Shown piece by piece: positions 43,001 through 53,647 of a stretch of 64,000 bases of DNA. Numbering within the stretch: the stretch's first letter is position 1; every line of letters starts with the position of its first letter. The stretch comes from Branchiostoma lanceolatum (taxonomy: Eukaryota > Chordata > Leptocardii > Amphioxiformes > Branchiostomatidae). The DNA is taken from the NCBI RefSeq assembly GCF_035083965.1, contig NC_089724.1:18618974-18682973 (forward strand), in the 5' to 3' direction. A model generated the notes under the pieces. That model saw only the letters and a program-made list of their open reading frames with translations, had not been told where the DNA came from and did no database searches. Both the position numbers and the translations under genes were made by a program.

Positions 43001-46000
43001 TTGATGTCTATCAGACACCTTCTTCAGAGCTTCTGACTGGAGTACTGCTTCTCACTGCTATAAGTAGCCAATGTAGGTGGCGCTTTTGCGGTGAGAACAC
43101 TGTCCCAAATATGGCTGATCTTTGGATATGTGTATAAAGAATCTCCCATATCCTGTCCAGTTTTATGTCCTCATCTATAGCCTAGTCTTTGAAACAATGT
43201 GATCCTTGATGTCATGACAACATAAAGTTACAATAACAACCCACCTGCAGGAAGAGTGTACAAACAAACAGCCCACAGGCAATGTCTCTCCCAGAGGTCA
43301 CGGGGCACTGTGAAAGGCAGATGTCATGGTAGGAACTTTCTACAAACTTTCTCGATATAACAACTCTGGTCAGTATTGCATTGATTGATTGAACAATTGA
43401 TTTATTAATTGTAAGCATTACTGCATCTGTAATTTATGCTGGTATATACAATTTTTCACTCAATGACGACTATAATAATGTATAATCATATAATGCTACA
43501 ATTATATACTATTACTAGACCAGGGTTCGAAATACAATTATGCAATTTGCAAGTGATTTTCAAGATTTGCAAGCTAGTAAAAACAATATGAACTTGAATT
43601 TGCAAATACCAATGGATTGTGACTTTGTGTAAGCACTGCAAAACAAAATTGTAAGTGCTAACTACTAAACAATAAAGGCTACATAAATAAATCTGTATTA
43701 AGACATTTAGTCTTCTTATAATGCTATAAAAGTTGCTATGTCAGGCTGAGTATGTATGTACAGCAAAGCGGTTACATACCGACAATAATAATGCAAGTTA
43801 CTTTTTCAAATTGCAAGTAAAATTTTTGCCAACTTGAAATAACCAAAAAAAAGAATTTCAAACCCTGTAGACTAGGGCATCGGATAGAGCAAGCTATGCC
43901 GAGTGTGCATGTACACGAACTATGACTAAATTTGAAAACAAGCATCAGTTAGTATTCAAAAAAATTACATGATGCATTTGCTCAGGCCCTTACATGTATG
44001 TAAGGTAGTATCTGTATCTGTAAAGCCGGTATAACCGCCCTTCGGCATAACACACCAGCTATACATACATTGTACAAAACAAATCAGGCTGTTATCAAAC
44101 CTTGGTGAGGATCTGTGCCATGAACAACATGGCCGGGGTGACCACACTGTGTCTGAAGTCTGAGGTGGGGAACATCACGGACACCAGCTTTAGCAGCAAC
44201 AGCTGGGAACAACACCAACACTTAGGTTTGGCTTCATCATAGCTGACAGGACAGAGTTTGTATCAAGGTTTGTAAGGAAGTCAACTGGCACTGTTTCATT
44301 CAAGATATCACAGGAATATCACAGGATACAGGAGATTGTAATGTTGAATGATGTTAAACAAGAACTGTTTCAAATTTTCTAACATGTCAATACCTCAAAT
44401 GAATTAAACCAACGGAAAGACTGTTAGTGTAAGACTTACTGTGTCTACAGCTGGATACACGGCCCTCCCCTTCCTCTGACAGACAGAGTCAAACTTGTGG
44501 TATTTGTTCTTCAGTACAGTTTGTACTGTGTCAGCGGCAGGGCCAGGGGACTGCTGGGCCAGCTCATACAGGTGGCTGGAATAGGGGAAGACAACAAATG
44601 AATCACCGGTCATCATCAATAACTTCAGCTTGTAAAGTTATTTCCTCCCAAAGAATTCCTTTATGGGCCCCCATATAGTACATACATATATATCATTGTA
44701 TCAACCAACATATCAGCAGTAGTTCTATTTGCATAACACAGATTTGTGAAATCAGTAGGTACTCACATGGTTAATCCATCAATCATCTCCATGGCAACAG
44801 GGCTTTGATTGGCCAGCTTTCCAAAGTACTCCAGCAGGATAGAGAATAAATTCTGGAAAGAAAGATATTTGCTTAACTTGACTGTTACTACTGAAAATAC
44901 TGTTTCAAGAGAGATATAAACTAAGTAAGGTCGTCATCAAAACATCCCACAGTGTGAAAGGTTTGTCCCTACCTGCAGTTTTGTCCTGTTGCCCTCAGCC
45001 AGGCTAGGATGATGACATTTCCTTATCCTGTTTATGATAATCAGCTGTCTGTCATAGGACTGATCTTCCATGAGCTCCATAAGGTCTTTCAAAGACTCTG
45101 GTGCTGAGAAAGGAGAACATATTACACAAAAATTTTATACAAAAGAGCATTTCTTTAAAACAAAGGAGGTATAAACTGCTGACTTGCACAATAAAGAAGT
45201 TTTGAACATCTTGCTCTGATGCTTCAAGTATGTAGAGTAAGAGACTTGACATTCAAGCAAAACAACTTAAGGGATATGCTCACTCAAATCTTACCTTTGA
45301 AGGTATAAGGAAGTTCTGTTTGGGCTGCTTCGGCTATAGCCTTCCTTTCCTGAAACAATTTGTAGAAAACAAACTTGCTGGTCAAAATCATTCTGTGGTA
45401 ACATATATAAATACATATAATCATATTGATTTTTACAAATAACCAAATAGTATAACTTTTGACAAATATTTAAACCATGCCACACAACAAAAAAGTTTGT
45501 ACCTTTGTCTTCTCCATTGCTTTAGCTTCCTCTCCTTTCTTGTCTTCTCTCTCCTCCTCTCCATCCTCTTCACTTTCATCTTTGTCTTCTTCCTCCTCTT
45601 CTTGTTCCTCCTCCTCCCCAGAAACATCTTCTGCAGACTTCTCTGATTCTAAGTCAGAGCCATCATCATCATCATCATCTTCCTCTTCTGATTGGTCACT
45701 GCCCTCGCCTTCTGATTGGTCAGAATTATCTTCTTCAGAATGACCCTCGTCCTCATCTTCTGATTGGTCAGCTTCAGATCCATCAGCCTCACTGTGATAC
45801 TTCCTTCTGATTGGTTTATCATCTGCATCTGTCAAACAAGAATGTTTAAATCATACAGATACAAAAAAAGACTTGTTACAGACGAAGCCACTTAATTGCA
45901 CCTCGGACAAAAGCACCTTCCATTTAATTGCACCGAATCCCTATTTCCAAAACCGGTTCCCATTCACTACATTGTTAGTGACTCCGCATATCTGCACCGC

Positions 46001-49000
46001 GCATGGTCACCAATGCCGGATAACTGCACCAATTTTTTTTCAAAAATCCTCGACAAGTTAACTGAAAAGGTGCGCTAAAATCGGCAAACGCGGTACAAAT
46101 GAGCTGATACCTGCCGATGTAAAGGCGCAATACCGCCAATATGTTTATAACTGTTTTGAGTAACAAAAGAAGGGGGTCTCCATTGACAGTTACGTTGATA
46201 GGAATCGTATGGGAGGTCCTGGGCGGGTCACCAGTAATCAGTAACCAAGTTTTAGTTTCAGTTCCTAGTTTCATAGCGGTACATGATTTACGTAAATCGA
46301 CAACTGCACTCTACGTAATGTAACACAGAAACTGTCATCCCATGAGTGGCATGACGATGTTTCAGAATGCCTCCCCTGTAACATTACGTGTGTTGTAATG
46401 CGGTAGATCGCACGGAAAAATGAAAGAATGCAAAATCAAAACAGGTTCGTAGTCATGTCTTTATTTTCAGCAAAGGGTCAATAAATAAAGTTAATAACTG
46501 AATAATTTCGTCTGTTTTCTTTGTGCTAGTGTTTCTGACTAAAATGACCCCCTCGCCCATGGTGGTGCGGTCCAGCTGGGCATTTCGCATAATTGCACCA
46601 GCCGGATAATTGCACCAAAAACGCTGACAAATGGGTGGTGCAGTTAAGCGGATTCTACTGTATAACTGGAGATGACACAGACAACACTTGATGGCAAGTG
46701 TTGGTGTAGCACAATGAGAACAAAGTAACCAACATGTAAACACATTCCATGAAAGCAAAGATGAAGAACAATTTACCAGAAGTTGATGGTATCAGCTCTT
46801 TTCCTTCTGGTAGCAACAGTTTCCCATCTTTGTAGGCCAGCTGAAGTCTCTCTGGTCTGATGAAGTCAAACCTGTTGGGCCATGGCATCAAACACAGTAA
46901 CAGTGTATGAATGTCACAACCTCATACTCCCAGAACACATCATTTATCTGTGACTATGCTTTTCAAGTACGTGTATCAGAAATACTGTGTCTAGTGTACA
47001 TACAATACATTGCACAATCATGCATCGCTTACCAAAGAAAAAGCTTACCACTTTAAACTTCACTGCAACAAGATTGCAATTTTCTGTGAATAGAATGTAT
47101 ATGATGTATCCTGGCCGCTTGTTTTATCAGTATTACTTTTATTGTACATACATGTATATTAGACATACATGTACCTTGTACTTGAGAGAGGTATCATTGT
47201 ACATAGACCTACCCATCATCCAGATCATCTGCAGATACATGTCTGTTCTGCTGTTGTTCTCTGATATCTTCCTGGGTTAGACCTTTCATTCTCAACTGTC
47301 TGTCAGCCTAGGTGGGGACGTGTACATTTAGGATTACAAGTTGACACCACATTGGCAAGTGTTCAGGGTAAGTCGTCTGCTCTGATTAGTCTCTTGATAG
47401 TTTTGAAAAACCAAAGAAACTTCATTTAGTGCTGCCCATTTAAACTCACCTCCAGTTTTTGTAATCTCTCCTGTTCTTCTCTGGCCAGCTCCTCTTCTGT
47501 TTTCAGTCGGTCAGAAGCCTGAAAAAAAAACACATAGTTTTTGCCTCCTGTTATGTCACCGTTTCAGGTTAAAAAATATTAAAGTTGTATGTATGTGACA
47601 ATGGACCTGCAAGTTCATCAGGTGAGAAATATATGACACACAGAAGAAAAAAACAACTTTTGCCCATCATCTGCATTTGTTGATGTAGTGATTTTACATT
47701 TAATTTGATGTGTTGTTCCTGTTGTTCCCTTCCTATCCATAACTGTGGCAGAGGTTGTACAGACTAAATGTGGCTGACAGTTGTGATGAACTAGAGAATG
47801 AGGTGAAATAACAACTCACCTTGGCCTTGATCTCAAAGCCAAGTTCTCGCACCATGATGTCATAGTCATCCGCTTTGGGCCTTACTCTCTCCTCCTTGGG
47901 CTGTGACTGTGGAGGAAATAATCATTACTATCAACGTCACTTACAGTTGAGAACCTTCCAGCCTACATTGCTGACTCCCGCCAGAAGGACATTTTTTCTT
48001 CTTTAACATGCCACTGTTTTCGATCAGTTGTTGTGTTCTTATTACATGTTTTTCCCATCACGCTCCTCGGCAGAGAGATACATATTAGAAAAACGTAAGC
48101 ACCACATAATTGGAAAAAAGTCCTTCTGGTGGGAGCCTGCAACAAAGGCTACCGGTAATAACAATCAGCATTATCATGAATGCTGGCTGAATTACACGTA
48201 CATGTATGTCCTAATCTAAGAAAAGTGTAAACTAAGTGTGTTAACCGCAAAACATCAAAGACAACATCATCTACCTTCAAAAAATTGTTACTGCCATAAC
48301 AAATAAGATCAAACGATTATTCACTAAAAATAACATTATGTACTGATACTGTACTAGATATTTGGGGGGATTTTCTTTTTCTTAAAACAAAGACTTACCA
48401 TGCAAATAACAACAGTCTGCACTACAACTGAACTTGAAGCTTTTTGTTAAAGCCTTACACTACCATGTACTAGTTGATATTCCCCAAATGAACACAACTA
48501 TTCAAGCCAAATATTTCTGTGACCTTTTTGTTGAAGTGAAGTGAAGTCTGAAACTCTGCCCACTGTTGGTCGAGTTTCTCCCTCAGGTCCTCCGTCTGCT
48601 CCTTCTGGTGCTGACGCTCGTGCTGAGTACATCACACACGGGGGGAGGAACCATGTTAGAATCAACAGTGTTACAACACGCTCGTGCTGAGTACATTACA
48701 CACGGGGGAGGAACCATGTCAGAATCAACACTGTTACAACATGCTCGTGCTGAGTACATCACACACGGTGGGATGAACCATGTCAGAATCAACATTGTTA
48801 CAACACGCTCGTGCTGAGTACATCACACACGGGGGGATGAACCATGTCAGAATCAACAGTGTTACAACACGCTCGTGCTGAGTACATCACACACGGGGGG
48901 ATGAACCATGTCAGAATCAACAGTGTTACAACACGCTCGTGATGAGTACATCACACACGGGGGAGGAACCATGTCAGAATCTACAGTGTTACAACACGCT

Positions 49001-52000
49001 CGTGCTGAGTACATCACACACGGGGGGATGAACCATGTCAGAATCAACAGTGTTACAACACGCTCGTGCTGAGTACATCACACACGGGGGGATGAACCAT
49101 GTCAGAATCAACAGTGTTACAACACGCTCGTGCTGAGTACATCACACACGGGGGGATGAACCATGTCAGAATCAACAGTGTTACAACACGCTCGTGCTGA
49201 GTACATCACACACGGGGGATGAACCATGTTAGAATCAACAGTGTTACAACACGCTCGTGCTGAGTACATTACACACGGGGGAGGAACCATGTCAGAATCA
49301 ACACTGTTACAACATGCTCGTGCTGAGTACATCACACACGGTGGGATGAACCATGTCAGAATCAACATTGTTACAACACGCTCGTGCTGAGTACATCACA
49401 CACGGGGGGATGAACCATGTCAGAATCAACAGTGTTACAACACGCTCGTGCTGAGTACATCACACACGGGGGAGGAACCATGTCAGAATCAACAGTGTTA
49501 CAACACGCTCGTGCTGAGTACATCACACACGGGGGGATGAACCATGTCAGAATCAACAGTGTTACAACACGCTCGTGCTGAGTACATCACACACGGGGGG
49601 ATGAACCATGTCAGAATCAACAGTGTTACAACACGCTCGTGCTGAGTACATCACACACGGGGGGATGAACCATGTCAGAATCAACAGTGTTACAACACGC
49701 TCGTGCTGAGTACATCACACACGGGGGAGGAACCATGTCAGAATCAACAGTGTTACAACACACTCGTGCTGAGTACATTACACACGGGGGAGGAACCATG
49801 TCAGAATCAACATTGTTACAACACGCTCGTGCTGAGTACATCACACACGGGGGGATGAACCATGTCAGAATCAACATTGTTACAACAGCCTAGAAATACA
49901 TACAAGTTTTAACCTAGATACCTATATACGTATATCATACCTGTTGAAAGAAATATGATGCAAAATGAAATACAGAGTTTTCTGCATAACAAGCTGTTGT
50001 TTAGTTTTATCTAGTTATGTAAATCAAAATGGTACCTTTCTCTGCTTGGACTGAGCAATGATTTCTTCTATCATCTCTTGCCTTGACTTTGGCTTGTCGG
50101 ACTGGGGGGGACGCATATTATCATTAGTCAGCATGGATGATTGTACTGATCAATCAATTGATCAACTGATTGATTGATTGATTGATTGAAAACACATCAC
50201 ATAAAATGGTTACTAACAAATGGGATTAAAATACACAGTACATGTACCTTTCAGGCTATGATTTGTGGACCTCTAAAACCTGCCCTTTTATATACATATT
50301 ATTCATATACATGTATCACTATACGTCGTACATGTATCATTGTTTAAAATTTGCACAATTTGTATTTATCGGAGAATATACATCATTGTTTAAAATGTGC
50401 ACAATGTACAACAAACCTTTTCCTCCAAACTGTCCTTAGATGTCTTCTTGGTCAGAAACCCTCCAAAATGGGCCTCCTTCACATACTCACCTGTAAGCGA
50501 ACATTCACAACTCAAGTTAAAACTAATATCAAAATTGAACTTTCAGATAGTCTAAGCTTGTATTGAAAGAGTCAGTAGAAATTAACAGTGTTACTATAGG
50601 GTACAGATTACTCAAGCTGTTTTGACAACTACCGTTGATTTAGTAAATTGTGGCTCTGCTCTCCTATCCATTGCACTGAATTAGAAATACAAAGTTCAAA
50701 CATATTGCAAAACCTTATTGCAAATGAAAAATGTAAAGGTAAAATATCAAAATTGAAAATAAAGATAACAAAACGTGGTACCTGAGAGTTTTCCGGTGGC
50801 GTCATCCTCAGAGTCGCTGTCTGGTTCCTCAAACTTCTCGATCTGAGACAGGGACTGTCCAAAGTGAGTCAGCTCCTCTTCTTCATTCAGACTGAAGGCA
50901 CCTGCCTTCTCATGGTGAGTCTGCAGAGGTCAGAAATACATGGAGTCAAAAGGAATCATGGGCTGCAACTACAACCTGAATAAATGTACCCATGATGAAA
51001 AGTTACCATTCCATGTTCACTGATTAGTTCATGTGCTACATTTGTATGTATGGCGATCTGGACCAAATTCTGTGGCTCTGTGGGCCGAAGTTTGATCCTA
51101 GCTTTGATCGAAGTTTGGCCCCAGCTCGGATATGTTGTAAGGGATTGCAATATCATTTTAGATGGGGACTTAAAGCTGGCAAACCTCAAGCGTCCAACCT
51201 CTGCACAAAATTACTTAGGGGTGACCCGGGGTGACCCGGTATGCTTGGCAAAAAAAAGTGTGCCACAGCAAAGCCGCATTGCACTACCAGTGTACCACTA
51301 GCTTGGAAAAGCACTATGCTTCACCTCAATTGAGGATGACTGCTTTACCTTTACCTTTTAAGTAACGTTAAAGACTATGTTACATGTACACGTACCTTCC
51401 TCTCCATGGCAAACCTCTGCAGCATCTTGTCCTCCAGGGTCATCTCGGGGTCGTTCTCTCCGAGTCGCCGGTCCACAAACTGGTTCCGCTTGCCTCGCTG
51501 CTGGTACTCCTGAAGGAGGGTGGCTTTCCTCTGAAAAAAACAATATATGGCTCTTGTTGAGAAATGTGCAGATGTTGGCATACTGGCACACCAAATCCGT
51601 GTGTGGTCTTTGGCAGATCAGCCGAAGAGGCTTGGTGGGCCGAGGAGGTCTCATTTAAACCCCCTTGGCGGGCATCACTCCACCGTCATAGTAGGAATAT
51701 TGCCTTTCCCAAGGGCACAGCGTCAGGCATGGCGGGTATCAAACCTGAAACCTATTGGTTCTGAGCCAACACGATAACCGTTACGCCACACCGACGCCAC
51801 TACACTGAGATTGATACAAAAATATGTGGACTGAAAACGCTATTTTATCAAACAACGTACCACTTGAAAAATATAACAAATATAATAATACAAGTGTAGA
51901 AAAATCAATCATATCACATGAAGTGACTGCAGGACTGACCTTTTTGATAGCCTTTGACCTGGAGACGCCCGGCATGCCCTTGTCAAATCTGCGTAGCTTC

Positions 52001-52904
52001 TTGCCCAGGACGGTGTGCTTTTGTTTGTTGATCCGCACTTCGAAAGGGTTAGACTTAACATCGGTCTGAAAATCACACAGCAAAGCTCAAATAATTAGTC
52101 GAGGAGCATGTTTCCTTCTCAGAGAGTTTGAGTCATTGGCACTGTGCCATATGTGTGCTTGAAAGCAAACTGCTCCAAAAAAATGGGCACATCACAAACT
52201 GGTATCAGCACTACCACCCAACACCAACACCTGTACTTGTCAAATCGTGTGAATATGACAATATTTACCATGTTGGCAAATATAATGTCTCATAAAATTT
52301 TAATCTTACAAACATGCATGCTACGTCCCACATTACTGTTTTATAAGATGTCCTGAAATCTCACCTGTGCTTTCTTTTTATTCTTTCGCACAAAGTCAGC
52401 TTTAGATGTGTACTTGTGCTTCATCTTGGAGGCGTTCCTTGCCTTGGGACAGGTTCTAAGATAAAGACATGACAATCAAAGCATAATTTTCATGCACGCG
52501 TACGGTCCTTTATCCCGCAATTCCGAGTCTAGAAATTATGGCAGTTACGTTTACCTTACAAAACGTACATACATTTTTTCATATAGACATAAAGAAGTTA
52601 TGACGATGATCACAACCTCGAAGTGAGTCTAGTTGTTCGTGTCTCCTTTCTCACTCATATTTTGAGCCCCCCTCCCTCCCTCCGGCCCAACGCATGTGGG
52701 AAATCTAACGCTTCACATGCGACATAATTTCCTACGCATTTACTGCACATTGATTGTCCTTTAACTAGGACAGGTAAATGAAAAGGGTCAATCAGTAACT
52801 TACAAATGTCTGGATGATCACGATATTTGTCTGGAACCTGCACTTTTGTCAAAAAGCTTCCACGAATATCAGACAGCGTGTTCTCACATGCGATCGGCCG
52901 CCAT
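40067..52904 (-). CDS. NOP14: Nucleolar protein 14, small-subunit processome factor
   Basis: NOP14 acts in the nucleolus in 18S rRNA processing and 40S assembly. Twenty-six exons join in frame to 925 residues (human about 857): 52904-52888, 52455-52365, 52065-51940, 51530-51396, 50920-50782, 50490-50417, 50101-50036, 48622-48524, 47906-47820, 47518-47450, 47307-47213, 46871-46777, 45828-45503, 45349-45295, 45103-44973, 44852-44767, 44575-44440, 44202-44101, 43307-43245, 42762-42672, 42409-42325, 42034-41957, 41676-41529, 41116-40992, 40688-40533 and 40169-40067. Family landmarks: SNPFEVRINKQKHTVLGKK, EEELTHFGQSLSQIEKF, DYDIMVRELGFEIKAK, a long acidic tract (exon 13), ELPYTF, CHHPSLAEGNRTKLQ, MKGAVREIRKDTQFLARQQL and a basic C-terminus. 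The 17-nt first coding exon starts inside a YY1-like motif and is supported by its donor GTGAGA and exact phase. Introns hold several mobile elements and a minisatellite. Confidence 0.95.
40930..40978 (+). mobile_element. Short remnant of the same L2-like family as 6056-6260
   Basis: Reads gatagctttaa, then gggcagttatacagactata and cagatacag, matching parts of the 3' end at 6056-6260 with an internal deletion. Located in a NOP14 intron. Confidence 0.45.
42913..43154. mobile_element. Short inverted-repeat element with a Penelope/hammerhead-like motif
   Basis: GGATATGGGAGATTTTTTAT (42948 onward) is matched by an inverted copy ending at 43153, with extended similarity to TACACA. A 13-bp direct repeat TGTCCAGTTTTAT flanks the element (ends 42912; starts 43154 or next to it), as a target duplication would. 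On the minus strand the interior reads CTGAAGAAGG, a small stem GTGTC/GACAT, then CAAAACG. This resembles a degraded hammerhead core (CUGAUGA...GAAAC), which Penelope-like retroelements carry in their terminal repeats. It lies in a NOP14 intron. The family call is tentative. Confidence 0.5.
44006..44060 (-). mobile_element. Inverted L2-like tail fragment
   Basis: On the minus strand this reads agctggtgtgttatgccgaa, then gggcggttataccggcttta and cagatacaga, closely matching the tail at 6205-6255. It is a third copy of one family in the window, also intronic. Confidence 0.5.
45879..46660. mobile_element. 782-bp Tigger/pogo-like MITE
   Basis: The left end CAGACGAAGCCACTTAATTG, followed by CACC, matches the reverse complement of the right end CAGTAGAATCCGCTTAACTG, followed by CACC, at 18 of 24 bases. 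TA lies on both sides (45877-45878, 46661-46662), the target site of the Tc1/mariner superfamily. The end sequence resembles the CAGTRGAA-type termini of pogo/Tigger elements. Extra internal copies of the attgcacc word occur near both ends. No transposase frame is preserved. It occupies most of the NOP14 intron between exons 12 and 13. Confidence 0.75.
48613..49890. repeat. Minisatellite of 20 units (63-64 bp) derived from a NOP14 splice acceptor
   Basis: Twenty tandem copies start at about 48618 with gctcgtgctgagtacatcac and end in gttacaacac. Most are 64 bp; those with gaggaacc in place of gatgaacc are 63 bp. The first unit overlaps the real 3' splice site of NOP14 exon 8 (minus strand TACTCAG|CACGAGCGT at 48622). 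Every unit repeats that acceptor and the first nine exon bases, with a branch-point-like TTCTGAC about 40 nt upstream. The array fills most of intron 7. A 573-bp higher-order repeat (48655 versus 49228) shows later block duplication. Reading frames across the array are by-products. Confidence 0.93.
50152..50188. repeat. (TGAT)n microsatellite
   Basis: A run of TGAT tetranucleotides next to a small ATCAATCAATTGATCAAC inverted repeat, in the NOP14 intron between exons 6 and 7. Confidence 0.85.
51045..51360 (+). mobile_element. Possible SINE-like repeat with a (TTTACC)n tail
   Basis: Within a NOP14 intron, a roughly 300-bp segment ends in gctttacctttacctttta, a simple-repeat tail typical of retroposed elements. 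It includes a short duplication (ggggtgacccggggtgaccc). No family was recognised and no coding capacity is evident. Confidence 0.3.
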
Positions 52905-52925
52905 CTTGGGGTCACGTTTCGGGTC
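52888..52925 (-). promoter_or_regulatory. YY1-type site overlapping the NOP14 start codon
   Basis: The minus strand reads CCCCAAGATGGCGGCC across the start codon, a standard YY1 motif (AAGATGGCGGC) in which the central ATG is the proposed NOP14 initiator. Such initiator-proximal sites are frequent in animal ribosome-biogenesis and ribosomal-protein genes. The STMND1-like gene lies in the opposite direction less than 1 kb away. Confidence 0.6.
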
Positions 52926-53352
52926 AGCACAGATCTATGGCGCCACCTAGCGAGACATGTAGTAATCCACCTGCCACCCAGCTGGCACTGTTTATCATAC
53001 TCCCCTCGAGTTGCGTATTGTTATTCATATCAATTTCGTTTGTTTTTAGTATATAAATTCCATTGTTTCCTGCTTCAGCTAGGTATTGAAATGTTAGTTA
53101 AGGCTTACCATTTATCTGCTATCATTTTATCTATATTTTATTTTTACTGCCATAATATTACTTCTATGAACTTCTTTGGCTCACCAGCTAATACTGTTAT
53201 TTTATTTTTACTCTTCGATACTCTCGACTAGATTTTGTATATTGGTTAACTATGATATCTCAATCTGCGTTAAGTATGTACTTTTAGCACTCGGCGCTGC
53301 CGATGTGCCACCGCTTCAAAGGTGAATAAAGTTCAAAGTTCAAAGTTCAAAG
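52926..53352 (+). mobile_element. NOP14/STMND1 intergenic region with a retroelement 3' tail
   Basis: From about 53020 the sequence is AT-rich and ends at 53352 in gaataaagttcaaagttcaa (an AAAGTTC heptamer tail), the pattern of a non-LTR element's 3' terminus. No open reading frame of a reverse transcriptase remains. The tail points in the plus direction. Confidence 0.45.
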
Positions 53353-53647
53353 CACGCATTTTCAAGCCCAAGAGTTCTTCTGCCTGACTTTGGGATGCAC
53401 CTGCTAGGATTTGTAACGGCAAAGCCGCGTCGACCACATTAGATTTTGATACAACGAAAATATGCTCTTTTCCCATTTCTTTCCTTTGAAAGGACATGAA
53501 GCCGCAATAACTTGGCAACCATCCTTATGCATACCGCTTGTGACGTCGTTGTTCTATCTCCATGCCGCAGTGGTTATCTTTAGAACAACAAATTTCCCGG
53601 CCGCGGGGCCACTCAAGCAGGTCGCCAAGACCGGACGCTCACAAGCC

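Noticed and set aside
45477..45743. Serine-rich plus-strand open frame
   Set aside because: It is the antisense of the acidic tract in NOP14 exon 13; Glu/Asp codons read backwards give Ser-rich strings.
48613..49890. CRISPR-like array
   Set aside because: The units are contiguous near-identical copies with no unique spacers, and the DNA is an animal nuclear intron.
48566..49893. Repeated open frames on both strands across the 63-64 bp array (CVMYSARACCN and EYITHGG types)
   Set aside because: They are translations of a tandem repeat whose period keeps frames open by chance. The unit comes from an intron-exon border, and no start, homology or isolated gene structure supports a protein.
52655..52930. 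91-residue minus-strand open frame at the NOP14 5' end
   Set aside because: It lacks a natural ATG context and crosses the NOP14 start in another frame; the in-phase 17-nt exon with its donor explains the region better.
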